Shown in pieces: positions 1 to 8,733 of a stretch of DNA of 64,000 nt. The DNA is taken from positions 61,702-125,701 of the forward strand of contig NZ_FNGA01000006.1 in the NCBI RefSeq assembly GCF_900101105.1, written 5' to 3'. The DNA comes from Maridesulfovibrio ferrireducens. GTDB lineage: Bacteria > Desulfobacterota > Desulfovibrionia > Desulfovibrionales > Desulfovibrionaceae. The number at the start of each line of letters is the position of its first letter. Within the stretch, counting starts at the first letter, position 1. The notes under the pieces were generated by a model. The model was not told the DNA's origin. It did no database searches and was given only the letters and a program-made list of their open reading frames with translations. The position numbers and the translations under genes were made by a program.

Positions 1-87
1 CCAGTAGTATAAACCGGCCGCAGAAGATATCCCGAGAACCCCGATCACAAGCATTACAATCAGACTTATTTTATAAACTTTCTTCAT
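1..87 (-). CDS. N-terminus of a membrane-anchored protein (cut by window edge)
   Basis: Only the first 29 codons are inside the window. The peptide begins MKKVYKISLIVML and is a short basic stretch followed by about 20 hydrophobic residues, so it is a signal anchor or signal peptide for an exported or membrane-tethered protein. The ATG lies at 87-85; a weak purine-rich stretch precedes it. The rest of the protein is to the left of the window. The layout of a short basic head, one membrane segment and then aromatic residues would fit an MltG-type transglycosylase, but that is a guess from 29 residues and no family can be assigned. Confidence 0.5.
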   Translation of the reverse strand, partial: MKKVYKISLIVMLVIGVLGISSAAGLYYW

Positions 88-177
88 CTGCTAATCTCGC
101 AAGTTATCAAATCAGATAACTGGTCCGGATAATAATTAATCTAAAATTCGACTATGATATCAGTTGGCTCAAAAAAA

Positions 178-705
178 CTATTTTGACTGAGGATCAAATC
201 CCCATGCCCGTCTCAGCCTTGCATGAAGATCTCTGACTTTTACCTGAGAAACATCCAAAGCTTTGAGCAATTTTCCCGGACTCTTATTTTCAAGTTGAGC
301 AAGACAAGTCGCTATTTCCAAAACATTGATTCTGCCGCCCTCAGTTGTCCAAAAAGGAAATAAGCGGCAATAATAGGGACGAAAATCCTGCGGTATAAGA
401 CAACCTTGCTCTCCCAAAAAGAGACACTTTCCCGATTCATCAACCGCTAACCGATAATGAGCTCCTCCCGGAGGAAACAACTCTTTTACAGCCCTACGCT
501 GATCAGGAAACAAGCGAAGTAAATTTTCAATAAAAAGGGCGGTGTTCGGTTGTAAAACGAACCCGCCTAAATCGAGAGCGCATTCTAGAATGCGCTCCCG
601 TTCATATTCAGAAACTGGAAAACAGACTTCTTCACAGCCTGGAGTCAATTCGCAACATGTCGGGCCTTTAGCGGCACATCGTGCACAAACAAAAGGATCA
701 TTCAT
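178..705 (-). CDS. YkgJ-family cysteine cluster protein
   Basis: A 175-residue cytosolic protein with the Cys spacing of the YkgJ / CxxCxxCC family (putative metal or Fe-S binding). The N-terminus has CARC, a CC pair and two further cysteines within the first 28 residues. A second group near residues 94-115 contains CLFL...GC and the conserved FRPYYCRLFPFW. Members of this family are widespread, poorly characterised and usually described as zinc- or iron-chelating. The gene starts about 28 bp downstream of the purF stop on the same strand, so it may be the last gene of the carB-purF run. The biochemical role is unknown. Confidence 0.75.
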   Translation of the reverse strand: MNDPFVCARCAAKGPTCCELTPGCEEVCFPVSEYERERILECALDLGGFVLQPNTALFIENLLRLFPDQRRAVKELFPPGGAHYRLAVDESGKCLFLGEQGCLIPQDFRPYYCRLFPFWTTEGGRINVLEIATCLAQLENKSPGKLLKALDVSQVKVRDLHARLRRAWGFDPQSK

Positions 706-732
706 AAATGAAAATACTCCATTACTTTGTTG

Positions 733-2124
733 CTAGCACTTATCTTCCAAACACATTTTACCGGAACAGGAGCAGGGCTCAATTGGATAGTCACCGTTGA
801 AGCATGCCAGACAATAAGAATCTCTATCTTCAACTGAGTCCAAAAGACCATCAATTGAAAGATAATGAAGAGAATCAAGACCGATAAAACTTGCAATTTC
901 TTCTTCAGTACTATTAGCCGCGATAAGTTCACCCTTAGATGAAAAATCGATTCCGTAATAACAAGGGAAGCGAATTGCGGGACAACTGACACGCATATGA
1001 ATTTCACGTGCGCCAAGCGCTCTGAGTTCTTTGACCCTTGCGCGAATTGTTGTTCCGCGAACAATGGAATCTTCGATAATCATGATGCTCTTGCCTTTAA
1101 TCATGCTGCGAACAGGATTAAGCTTCATCTTAACACTGAAATCGCGCATATCCTGTGAGGGCTGAATAAAAGTACGGCCAACATAATGATTTCGAATCAT
1201 GGCGAGTTCAAGCGGAAGTCCTGATTCCTGAGAATATCCGACAGCGGCATAGTTACCGGAGTCAGGGAAAGGCATAACAAAATCGACATCTTTCGGCATT
1301 TCTCTAGCTAAAATCTGCCCCATTTTTTTACGTCTTTCATATACAACTTCATCAAAAATAATGGAGTCAGGACGTGCAAAATAGATCAATTCAAAAATAC
1401 ATTGCCTTTTGGGAGTAGTGTCATCATAAATATAAGATGTCAGTTTGCCGTCTTCAACAACAACCATTTCCCCTTGCTTAACGGCACGAATGGCTTCAGC
1501 ATCAATCAGATCGAATGCGCATGTTTCAGAGGCGAAAACATAATTGGCACCAACTTTACCAAACACTAAAGGGCGAAATCCATGAGGATCTTTAACTGCA
1601 ATCATCTTGTCATTTGCAAGAATCAAAAGTGAAAAAGCCCCTTTGACCTTTTTACAAGCTTTCATGACAGCGTCTTCAATGGTATTTCCATTCAGACTTT
1701 TTGCGATCAGATGGACGAAAACTTCTGAATCCATAGTAGTCTGGAAAATTGAGCCCTGCGCTTCAAGTTCATCACGAAGTTCCTTCGTATTCACAAGATT
1801 ACCGTTATGGGCAATCGCGAGACGCAAATCGCCGAATCTTACAACAAACGGCTGAGCATTTTTTATCAGTGATGCGCCGGTAGTAGAATATCTGACATGC
1901 CCGATAGCAATATCACCTTTCAATTCTTTACTTAGATGACGCTCGTTAAAAACGTCCGCAACCAATCCCATGCCCTTCTGTTCACGGATTGTATCGCCGT
2001 CCCATGTAACAATTCCAGCAGATTCCTGACCGCGATGCTGCATAGCATAAAGACCAAAATAGGTCATTCTTGCTGCTTCGGGATGGCCGCATATTCCAAA
2101 GAGTCCGCAATATTCTTTTTTCAT
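733..2124 (-). CDS. purF: Amidophosphoribosyltransferase
   Basis: First committed enzyme of de novo purine synthesis: glutamine and PRPP give phosphoribosylamine. With the start at 2124 the protein is 463 residues and begins MKKEYCGLFGICG, so removal of a five-residue propeptide would expose the Ntn-type catalytic cysteine. The PRPP-binding loop (IEDSIVRGTTIR) is clear. Cysteines in CIFELIYF, CPAIRFPC and YCLACF match the [4Fe-4S]-type (Bacillus-like) enzyme. The open frame extends to a TTG at 2145, but the ATG at 2124 has AGGA at good spacing and the TTG falls in the T-rich tail of a hairpin. The extreme C-terminus (PCSCSGKMCLEDKC) is unusually Cys-rich. It lies directly downstream of carB. 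Confidence 0.96.
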   Translation of the reverse strand: MKKEYCGLFGICGHPEAARMTYFGLYAMQHRGQESAGIVTWDGDTIREQKGMGLVADVFNERHLSKELKGDIAIGHVRYSTTGASLIKNAQPFVVRFGDLRLAIAHNGNLVNTKELRDELEAQGSIFQTTMDSEVFVHLIAKSLNGNTIEDAVMKACKKVKGAFSLLILANDKMIAVKDPHGFRPLVFGKVGANYVFASETCAFDLIDAEAIRAVKQGEMVVVEDGKLTSYIYDDTTPKRQCIFELIYFARPDSIIFDEVVYERRKKMGQILAREMPKDVDFVMPFPDSGNYAAVGYSQESGLPLELAMIRNHYVGRTFIQPSQDMRDFSVKMKLNPVRSMIKGKSIMIIEDSIVRGTTIRARVKELRALGAREIHMRVSCPAIRFPCYYGIDFSSKGELIAANSTEEEIASFIGLDSLHYLSIDGLLDSVEDRDSYCLACFNGDYPIEPCSCSGKMCLEDKC

Positions 2125-2143
2125 ATTTCCTGCTCTTGTATTC

Positions 2144-2176
2144 AAAAAGGAAAGGACCGGAGCATGTGCCCGGCCC
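2144..2176 (-). terminator. Hairpin with T-rich tail after carB
   Basis: On the minus strand GGGCCGG, a nine-base loop and CCGGTCC form a 7-bp stem (one G-T pair), followed by TTTCCTTTTT. It begins 13 bp after the carB stop and ends just before the purF start, so it could be a carB terminator or an attenuating hairpin inside a carB-purF transcript. Confidence 0.5.
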
Positions 2177-2189
2177 GATAATTTCCAGT

Positions 2190-5100
2190 TTATTTTTCCA
2201 TGTTATGGTAATGCTGTAAACACCGTACATCCAGCCCTGTGCCGCGATGGTCTTTTATGGCTAAAGCCATGGCATGCGCGCCAGCGACTGTCGTTGTATA
2301 TGCTAACCCGTACAACAAGGCGGTCTGCCTAATTTCTTTCGAATCAGAAACCGTTTTTTTGTCGGATGGCGTATTTATTAAAAGATCAATGTCGTTATTT
2401 TTTATGTAATCAACAACATGAGGTCGCCCTTCATTCACCTTAAGAATTCTTTCAGTTTCAATTCCCTTTTCATTAAGGAAGGTCGCCGTGCCTCCTGTAG
2501 AAAGGATCTTAAATCCGAGCTCTTTAAAAATCTGAGCAGTAGTAACAATCCCCTCTTTATCTCGGTCTTTAACAGAGATAAAAACAGTTCCCTCAAGTGG
2601 AAGTTTCAGTCCGGCTCCGAGCTGAGCTTTCATAAAAGCAAGTCCGGGCAGAACGTCCATACCCATAACTTCACCGGTAGAACGCATTTCAGGTCCAAGC
2701 TTTACATCAACATTCGGGAATTTGTTAAAAGGAAATACCGCTTCTTTAACTGAATAAAAACCTTCTTTACGGAGAGACCAAGGATCTAAGTCAGAAAGTT
2801 TTTCGCCGAGCATTACTCTGGTTGCAAACTTTGCAAGCTGAATTCCTGTTGCTTTACTTACAAACGGAACTGTTCTTGATGCTCTTGGATTAACTTCAAT
2901 GATATAAACAACATTGTCTTTAACCGCGAACTGAATATTCATTAATCCGACAATTTCAAGCTCTGCTGCAAGAGCTACCGTCTGCCGTTCAATCTCTTTT
3001 ACTATTTCAGGGCTCAGCGTATGAGGCGGAAGTACACATGCTGAGTCACCGGAATGAATTCCTGCTTCCTCAATATGTTCCATAACGCCTGCTACATAAG
3101 TCTGCTCGCCATCAGAAAGAGCATCAACATCTACTTCGACAGCATTCTCAAGGAACTTATCTATCAAGATAGGATGTTCAGGAGAAACAACTGAGGCTTC
3201 ACGGAAATATGATTCAAATTCATCATCACTGTAGACAATATCCATTCCGCGTCCGCCCAGAACATAAGAAGGACGAAGCACTAAAGGATATGTCAGTTCA
3301 GTAGCTATTTTCTGAGCATCTTCAAGTGAACGGGCTGTTCCGTTTGCAGGCTGCTTCAAATCAAGTTTATGAAGAAGGGCTTGAAATCTTTCTCTGTCTT
3401 CAGCGCGGTCAATACTGTCCGGTGAAGTTCCGAGAATTTTAACCCCTGCTTTCAGTAGAGGAATTGCCAGATTGAGCGGAGTCTGACCACCGAACTGAAC
3501 GATAATTCCATCAGGTTTTTCAAACTCAACAATATTAAGAACATCTTCATAAGTAAGCGGCTCAAAATAAAGTCGATCTGAAGTATCATAATCAGTTGAT
3601 ACGGTTTCAGGGTTGGAGTTGACCATAATTGACTTAACGCCCATCTCTTCAAGAGCAAAAGCGGAATGACAACAACAATAGTCAAATTCAATTCCCTGTC
3701 CGATTCTGTTAGGACCGCCTCCCAGAATCATTACCTTACGGCCTTCCATAGGCTCAGCTTCCTGCCCTGACTCATAAGTAGAGTAGAAGTAAGGAGTATA
3801 GGCTTCAAATTCTGCGGCGCAAGTGTCAACCAGATAATATGTAGGTTTGATTTCGAGATTTTTTCTGAATGTTCTGACTTCTTCTTCAGTTTTTTTCCAG
3901 AGAGTAGCCAATTGCGGATCGGAATATCCTAACTCTTTAGCTTTTTTAAGCATTGCCGGAATTTCTGTGTTTTCAGAATACATGCCGATTTCAAGAGTGA
4001 AAGTTTTAAGTTTCTCTTCAAAACGAACAAGCTCTTCAAACTGATTCAAATACCAAGGATCTATTTTACAAATATCAAATATTTCTTCTACAGTGAAACC
4101 GCAGAGGAAGGCATCGCGAAGTGCAAAAATACGTTTTGAATTGGGCTTACGTATAAGTCCAATCAAATCTTCACGATCTATCTCAGGTTTTTCGAAATTT
4201 TTACCGAAGCCGGGCATACCGACTTCTAAAGATCTAAGACCTTTCTGCAAAGCTTCTTTAAAAGTACGTCCGATTGCCATGGTTTCACCAACGCTCTTCA
4301 TCGCTGTGGTGAGGTAATCTTCGGCTCCCGGGAATTTTTCAAAGGTGAAACGAGGAATTTTTATTACGCAGTAGTCAATGGTAGGTTCGAAAGAAGCCAT
4401 TGTCTCGCGGGTGATATCATTAGGAATTTCATCGAGAGTATAACCGACAGCGAGCTTTGCCGCGATCTTGGCAATAGGGAACCCAGTTGCTTTGGAAGCA
4501 AGGGCCGAAGATCTGGAAACCCGTGGATTCATTTCAATGACTGCAAGTTCGCCATTTGCAGGATTAATTGCAAACTGAACATTTGATCCACCGGTTTCAA
4601 CTCCGATTTCACGCATGATGGCGAGAGAAGCATCCCTCAAAATCTGATATTCAACATCAGTAAGGGTCTGTGCCGGGGCAACAGTTATGGAGTCTCCAGT
4701 GTGGACACCCATGGGATCTATATTTTCAATGGAGCAAATAATTACGCAGTTATCTTTTTTGTCGCGCATTACTTCCAGCTCGTATTCTTTCCATCCTAAA
4801 ATGGATTCTTCGAGCATAACTTCACTTTGTAAACTTGCGGAAATTCCCTGCATGGCGATCTTTTCGAGATCTTCCATATTATAAGCAACACCGCCGCCGG
4901 TACCACCTAAAGTAAATGCAGGACGGATAATAATCGGGAAATTTATCTTTTTACCCCAATAACGCACGTCATCAATATTACGGGCAATACCGCTGAAAGG
5001 AACTTTGAGATTAATCTTTTCCATTGCTGCACGAAAAAGCTCTCTACTTTCAGCCTTCTCAATGACATCAACAGATGCACCGATAAGTTCAACGCCGTAC

Positions 5101-5429
5101 TTTTCAAGAACACCCATCTCAGCCACTGCAAGCGCAGTATTCAGAGCTGTCTGGCCGCCAAGAGTAGGCAGCAGAGCGTCAGGTCTTTCTTTTTCAATAA
5201 TCTTAGCAACAGTTCCAGGCTCAATCGGTTCTATATATGTACGATCGGCCAGATGAGGGTCGGTCATTATTGTGGCAGGATTAGAATTTACGAGTATTAC
5301 TTCGTAACCTTCTTCTTTAAGAGCTTTAAGAGCCTGAGTTCCGGAATAATCGAATTCACAGGCCTGGCCAATTACAATCGGCCCGGAGCCGATAAGCATA
5401 ATTTTCTTGATATCAGTGCGTTTAGGCAT
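2190..5429 (-). CDS. carB: Carbamoyl-phosphate synthase, large subunit
   Basis: Makes carbamoyl phosphate from bicarbonate, ammonia (channelled from CarA) and two ATP, feeding pyrimidine and arginine synthesis. 1079 residues from the ATG at 5429, against about 1073 for the family. It has two homologous ATP-grasp halves, each opening with a P-loop-like segment (GSGPIVIGQ and GGGPNRIGQ). The C-terminal MGS-like allosteric domain (from about residue 940) binds regulators such as UMP or ornithine in known enzymes. The open frame runs 21 codons further upstream, but GGAG sits at the right distance from the ATG at 5429 and the next residues ([13 protein letters not shown]) match family N-termini. 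carA is not in the window. Confidence 0.97.
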   Translation of the reverse strand: MPKRTDIKKIMLIGSGPIVIGQACEFDYSGTQALKALKEEGYEVILVNSNPATIMTDPHLADRTYIEPIEPGTVAKIIEKERPDALLPTLGGQTALNTALAVAEMGVLEKYGVELIGASVDVIEKAESRELFRAAMEKINLKVPFSGIARNIDDVRYWGKKINFPIIIRPAFTLGGTGGGVAYNMEDLEKIAMQGISASLQSEVMLEESILGWKEYELEVMRDKKDNCVIICSIENIDPMGVHTGDSITVAPAQTLTDVEYQILRDASLAIMREIGVETGGSNVQFAINPANGELAVIEMNPRVSRSSALASKATGFPIAKIAAKLAVGYTLDEIPNDITRETMASFEPTIDYCVIKIPRFTFEKFPGAEDYLTTAMKSVGETMAIGRTFKEALQKGLRSLEVGMPGFGKNFEKPEIDREDLIGLIRKPNSKRIFALRDAFLCGFTVEEIFDICKIDPWYLNQFEELVRFEEKLKTFTLEIGMYSENTEIPAMLKKAKELGYSDPQLATLWKKTEEEVRTFRKNLEIKPTYYLVDTCAAEFEAYTPYFYSTYESGQEAEPMEGRKVMILGGGPNRIGQGIEFDYCCCHSAFALEEMGVKSIMVNSNPETVSTDYDTSDRLYFEPLTYEDVLNIVEFEKPDGIIVQFGGQTPLNLAIPLLKAGVKILGTSPDSIDRAEDRERFQALLHKLDLKQPANGTARSLEDAQKIATELTYPLVLRPSYVLGGRGMDIVYSDDEFESYFREASVVSPEHPILIDKFLENAVEVDVDALSDGEQTYVAGVMEHIEEAGIHSGDSACVLPPHTLSPEIVKEIERQTVALAAELEIVGLMNIQFAVKDNVVYIIEVNPRASRTVPFVSKATGIQLAKFATRVMLGEKLSDLDPWSLRKEGFYSVKEAVFPFNKFPNVDVKLGPEMRSTGEVMGMDVLPGLAFMKAQLGAGLKLPLEGTVFISVKDRDKEGIVTTAQIFKELGFKILSTGGTATFLNEKGIETERILKVNEGRPHVVDYIKNNDIDLLINTPSDKKTVSDSKEIRQTALLYGLAYTTTVAGAHAMALAIKDHRGTGLDVRCLQHYHNMEK

Positions 5430-5559
5430 AAACTCCACCCAAATATTGGTTTGAGATATTTTCTTTAGGACTTTTAAGTGACAGAAAGCCATAAAACATT
5501 ACTCGCAGATGAGCAAGTCTCGAATTCCCGTCTTTTTCAGTTCCAAACGAATTAGGACA

Positions 5560-5587
5560 TTGACAAACAGTCTAAATGAATTTAAAT
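5560..5587 (+). promoter_or_regulatory. Sigma-70-like promoter of the FeoA-like gene, with Fur-like palindrome
   Basis: TTGACA at 5560-5565 and TTAAAT at 5582-5587 (spacing 16). The imperfect palindrome TGAATTTAAATATCA (5577-5591) overlaps the -10 box and resembles AT-rich Fur boxes. If this promoter is used, the transcript would begin almost at the ATG at 5598, that is, be nearly leaderless. Confidence 0.4.
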
Positions 5588-5597
5588 ATCAATTGCA

Positions 5598-5858
5598 ATG
5601 AACGTACTACCAGACACAAAAAAGCCACGACCACTATCCTGCTATAAGGAAGGTGTGTCAGTAAGGGTTATCAGTTTACAAGGAGGCAGATGCTTCTGTA
5701 GCAGACTGCTTTCCATGGGTATTATTCCAGGTACTATTATAAATGTGCTTAGAAATTGTGGAAGAATGACCATCAGAATTCGCTCCTCAGAATACGCGTT
5801 GGGAAAAGAAATGGCTAACAAGATTTTAGCTATCCCTATATGCGGATGCTGTGATTAA
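5598..5858 (+). CDS. FeoA-domain protein
   Basis: An 86-residue protein with the SH3-like FeoA fold: PLSCYKEGVSVRVISL...GG, then RLLSMGIIPGT and a terminal S-x-YALG-x-x-MA-x-KI strand pattern. FeoA proteins are small cytosolic partners of the FeoB ferrous iron transporter, or stand-alone domains of unclear role; feoB is not next to it here. The N-terminus has an extra dozen residues and the C-terminus ends in CGCCD, giving a small Cys cluster. No Shine-Dalgarno is seen before the ATG. The downstream 88-residue gene starts 11 bp after the stop, so the two are probably co-transcribed. Confidence 0.75.
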   Translation: MNVLPDTKKPRPLSCYKEGVSVRVISLQGGRCFCSRLLSMGIIPGTIINVLRNCGRMTIRIRSSEYALGKEMANKILAIPICGCCD

Positions 5859-5869
5859 GAGAGACAGCT

Positions 5870-6136
5870 ATGGATTCTAACACAAAATGGCGAGCCATAG
5901 AAATTTTAGCTAATGATTCATCTCGCTTTTCCGCAGATCTTCGTGAAATGAAAAAACTGCATGATCAACTGCAAAAATTTCAAGGAGTCTGGTCGAATAC
6001 TCAAGATACAGTTTCTACCATGAACTCACTCAGCAGTTACAAAGAGCATATCGAGCGGACCGAAGGAAGAATCGTCAACATTGTTATAGACGGTGCATCA
6101 GTTCCTTACGACATTCCTGATAAGAAAAAAGCTTAA
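5870..6136 (+). CDS. Small protein of unknown function
   Basis: An 88-residue charged protein, probably cytosolic and mostly helical in residues 1-45, with no signal peptide or membrane segment. It has a good ribosome-binding site (GAGAGA) and lies 11 bp behind the FeoA-like gene, so co-transcription is likely. The C-terminal half (GRIVNIVIDGASVPYDIPDKKKA) looks like a short beta hairpin with a lysine tail. I do not recognise a family. Operon position alone suggests a link with the FeoA-like protein. Confidence 0.65.
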   Translation: MDSNTKWRAIEILANDSSRFSADLREMKKLHDQLQKFQGVWSNTQDTVSTMNSLSSYKEHIERTEGRIVNIVIDGASVPYDIPDKKKA

Positions 6137-6270
6137 CACCCCGCTCACCAACCCCTTTTCAGCCATTTGATCTTCCAGTTACATATATTTTAATCTATCA
6201 TTTCAGCATAATATAAATTATTAATCATTACACAATTGCCTTATATTCTTTGTTCTGGCACTTTGAATTC

Positions 6271-6498
6271 ATGAATACCCCAAATAAACTTGAAGACCGA
6301 ATTGAAACCTTGGAAACCAGTCTTGCAATGCAGGACAGGATAATTGAAGACATGAACGTCTTCATTATTGCTCAGCAGAATCAAATTTCAGAACTCGAAA
6401 AAAAAATTGATATCCTTGCCGGACAAATGAAAGATCTAAAAGATATCGCCTCAGCATCAGGCAATGTAGAAGATGTTCCACCGCCACATTACAGCTAG
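6271..6498 (+). CDS. slyX: SlyX family protein
   Basis: A 75-residue coiled-coil protein (MNTPNKLEDRIETLETS...QNQISELEKKIDIL) ending in the PPPHY motif that marks SlyX. The family is widespread; its molecular role is unresolved beyond genetic links to lysis in E. coli. I chose the ATG at 6271 because it gives the usual family length; the frame continues to a TTG at 6250 without a better ribosome-binding site. It converges on metG across a shared terminator. Confidence 0.8.
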   Translation: MNTPNKLEDRIETLETSLAMQDRIIEDMNVFIIAQQNQISELEKKIDILAGQMKDLKDIASASGNVEDVPPPHYS

Positions 6499-6512
6499 AA
6501 ATCGATAGACCA

Positions 6513-6551
6513 TAAAAAAGGCAGATCAAAAATGATCTGCCTTTTTATTTT
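6513..6551. terminator. Bidirectional terminator between slyX and metG
   Basis: AAAAAGGCAGATCA and TGATCTGCCTTTTT form a perfect stem with A- and T-runs on either side, between the convergent slyX and metG stop codons. Confidence 0.9.
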
Positions 6552-6566
6552 GCAACATAAATTTAA

Positions 6567-8504
6567 TTAGGAAACCTTGCACCCGTTAGCGACACCGGCC
6601 GTAACGGTCAAAAGCTCCATCCCGTCCCCGTTGCGGACAGCTAAAATCATTCCTTGCGAAACCTCACCCCTAAGTTTTCGGGGCTTAAGGTTAACCACGA
6701 CTACAACCTGCTTGCCTTCAAGATCTTCAGGAGAGAAAAACTCGGCTAATCCGGCAACAACCTGACGCGGCTTTTCATCTCCGGTATCAATTTTCACTAT
6801 CAACAATTTGTCGGCATCAGGGTGCTTGGCAACGGAAAGAACCGTTCCAATTCGCATATCTACTTTCTGGAAATCAGGAAATTCAATAATTCCCTCAATC
6901 GCAGTTTTTACTTCTTTAGTTTTTTGGGCAGACTTCTCACTCTTTTTCTTTTCTACAGGAGGAGTTTTTTCAAACTCAACTCTTGGGAAAAGATTCGACT
7001 TGCTGGCGACTTCCGTACCAAGCTCAAGAAGGCCCCATACATCAACTTCACCTTGAAGATTAACTTTCTCAGGACGGAAAGTAATTCCAAGCTCGGCCAA
7101 CATTTTTTCACTGGCTTCAGGCATTACCGGCCACAAATGAACAGCAATTTTACGCATATTCTCAAGAAGAACATACATTACGGTGCCAAGGCGGGAAAGA
7201 TTTTCTTCTTTATAGAGAGTCCAAGGCTGCGTTGTATCTATATATTTATTCAACCCGCGCACAAGCTCCCATAACGATTCTAAACCTCTTGAAAACTTAG
7301 CTTCCAAAAAGTTCTGCTGAAAAGCAGCCATGCTGGCGCGTCCAATATTCTTAATATTGCAGTCTTCTTCACCCTCTTCGCCTTCGGCCGGAACCAACCC
7401 GCCAAAGTACTTATGAGTCATAGCTAAAGTTCTGCTGAAAAGATTTCCGAGATCGTTTGCCAGATCCGCGTTAAGCCGACCTACGAGAGCTTCTTCCGAA
7501 AAACTTGAATCATTACCAAAAACCATCTCACGCATGAGGAAATAACGGAAAGCATTAACCCCGTATTTTTGAGCCATTTCAAGCGGCTCAACAACATTTC
7601 CGAGTGATTTAGACATCTTGGTATCTTTAATCAGCCAATATCCATGCACATTAAGATTCTGATAAGGCTCAATTTCAGCGGCTTTAAGCATTGTAGGCCA
7701 GAAAACAGCATGCGGTTTGAGAATGTCTTTAGCAACAAGGTGGTTGGCAGAAGGCCAGAATTTTTTAAACTTGTCACCCTTTGGATAATCAAGTGCTGTG
7801 ATATAGTTGATTAAAGCGTCAAACCAAACATATGTAACGAAATCTTTATCAAATGGAAGTTCAATGCCCCACTCGAGGCGACTTTTAGGACGGGAAATAC
7901 ATAAATCTTCAAGAGCACCGGATTTAAGAAGGCTCATTACTTCGTTGCGGTATCTTTCAGGACGAATAAAATCTGGATTGGCATTAATATGCCCGATAAG
8001 CCAGTCCTGATATTTAGACATCTTAAAGAAGTAGTTTTTCTCAGCTATATATTCAGGCTTTGTTTCATGCTGAGGACATTTACCGTCAACGAGTTCTTTT
8101 TCGGTATAAAATCTTTCACAGCCGAAACAATAATGTCCGCCGTATTCTCCGAAATAAATATCACCTTTATCATAAACTTTTTGCAGGACTTCTTGAACGC
8201 ACTTAATATGGCGTTTTTCTGTAGTCCGGATAAAGTCATCGTTTTCAATCTGCAAATCAGGCCAAAGGTTTCTAAACAGGGCACTGATTTCGTCAACGTA
8301 CTCACTTGGAGTTTGTCCGCCTTTTTCCGCAGCTTGAACTATTTTATCACCGTGTTCATCCGTTCCAGTGAGAAAATAAGTATCATCTCCCATTAGCTTG
8401 TGAAACCGTTTCATGGAGTCAGCAAGAATTGTCGTATAAGCATGACCAAGATGAGGCTTGGCATTAACGTAGTAAATGGGAGTTGTAATAAAAAACGAAT
8501 CCAA
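6567..8504 (-). CDS. metG: Methionyl-tRNA synthetase
   Basis: Charges tRNA-Met and initiator tRNA with methionine. 645 residues. The class I signature HLGH is near residue 18 and KMSKS is at 296-300. A zinc-knuckle Cys set (CFGC...KCPQH) lies in the connective-peptide region. The last ~110 residues (from FPDFQKVDMRIGTV) form the EMAPII/Trbp111-like tRNA-binding and dimerisation domain, joined by a Lys/Glu-rich linker. The start is supported by a purine-rich GGAGAG upstream. It follows ricT on the same strand after a 229-bp gap that contains a terminator-like hairpin. Confidence 0.97.
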   Translation of the reverse strand: MDSFFITTPIYYVNAKPHLGHAYTTILADSMKRFHKLMGDDTYFLTGTDEHGDKIVQAAEKGGQTPSEYVDEISALFRNLWPDLQIENDDFIRTTEKRHIKCVQEVLQKVYDKGDIYFGEYGGHYCFGCERFYTEKELVDGKCPQHETKPEYIAEKNYFFKMSKYQDWLIGHINANPDFIRPERYRNEVMSLLKSGALEDLCISRPKSRLEWGIELPFDKDFVTYVWFDALINYITALDYPKGDKFKKFWPSANHLVAKDILKPHAVFWPTMLKAAEIEPYQNLNVHGYWLIKDTKMSKSLGNVVEPLEMAQKYGVNAFRYFLMREMVFGNDSSFSEEALVGRLNADLANDLGNLFSRTLAMTHKYFGGLVPAEGEEGEEDCNIKNIGRASMAAFQQNFLEAKFSRGLESLWELVRGLNKYIDTTQPWTLYKEENLSRLGTVMYVLLENMRKIAVHLWPVMPEASEKMLAELGITFRPEKVNLQGEVDVWGLLELGTEVASKSNLFPRVEFEKTPPVEKKKSEKSAQKTKEVKTAIEGIIEFPDFQKVDMRIGTVLSVAKHPDADKLLIVKIDTGDEKPRQVVAGLAEFFSPEDLEGKQVVVVVNLKPRKLRGEVSQGMILAVRNGDGMELLTVTAGVANGCKVS

Positions 8505-8609
8505 AATCGATCTCTCCTGTTACGGTGACAAAAACAGCGCAATTAACAGCCTTAAATTCAGCGTGTTAAAAATTCCGCATTAAAACAAAGCTGGAAAAAG
8601 ACACTACAT

Positions 8610-8657
8610 ACAAAAACATGCAGCCGGATGAGTATTATTACTTTCACCGGCCGCAAG
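8610..8657 (-). terminator. Possible terminator after ricT
   Basis: On the minus strand GCGGCCGG pairs with CCGGCTGC around an AT-rich loop and is followed by a short T-containing stretch (ATGTTTTTG). It lies about 75 bp after the ricT stop and before metG. The tail is weak, so some read-through into metG is likely. Confidence 0.45.
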
Positions 8658-8733
8658 GTTATTAACTTCTCACGAACTGCCCGCCATATAGCCGACAACC
8701 CGAAGATAATCAATTCTAGTTTTCTTTAGTTTT

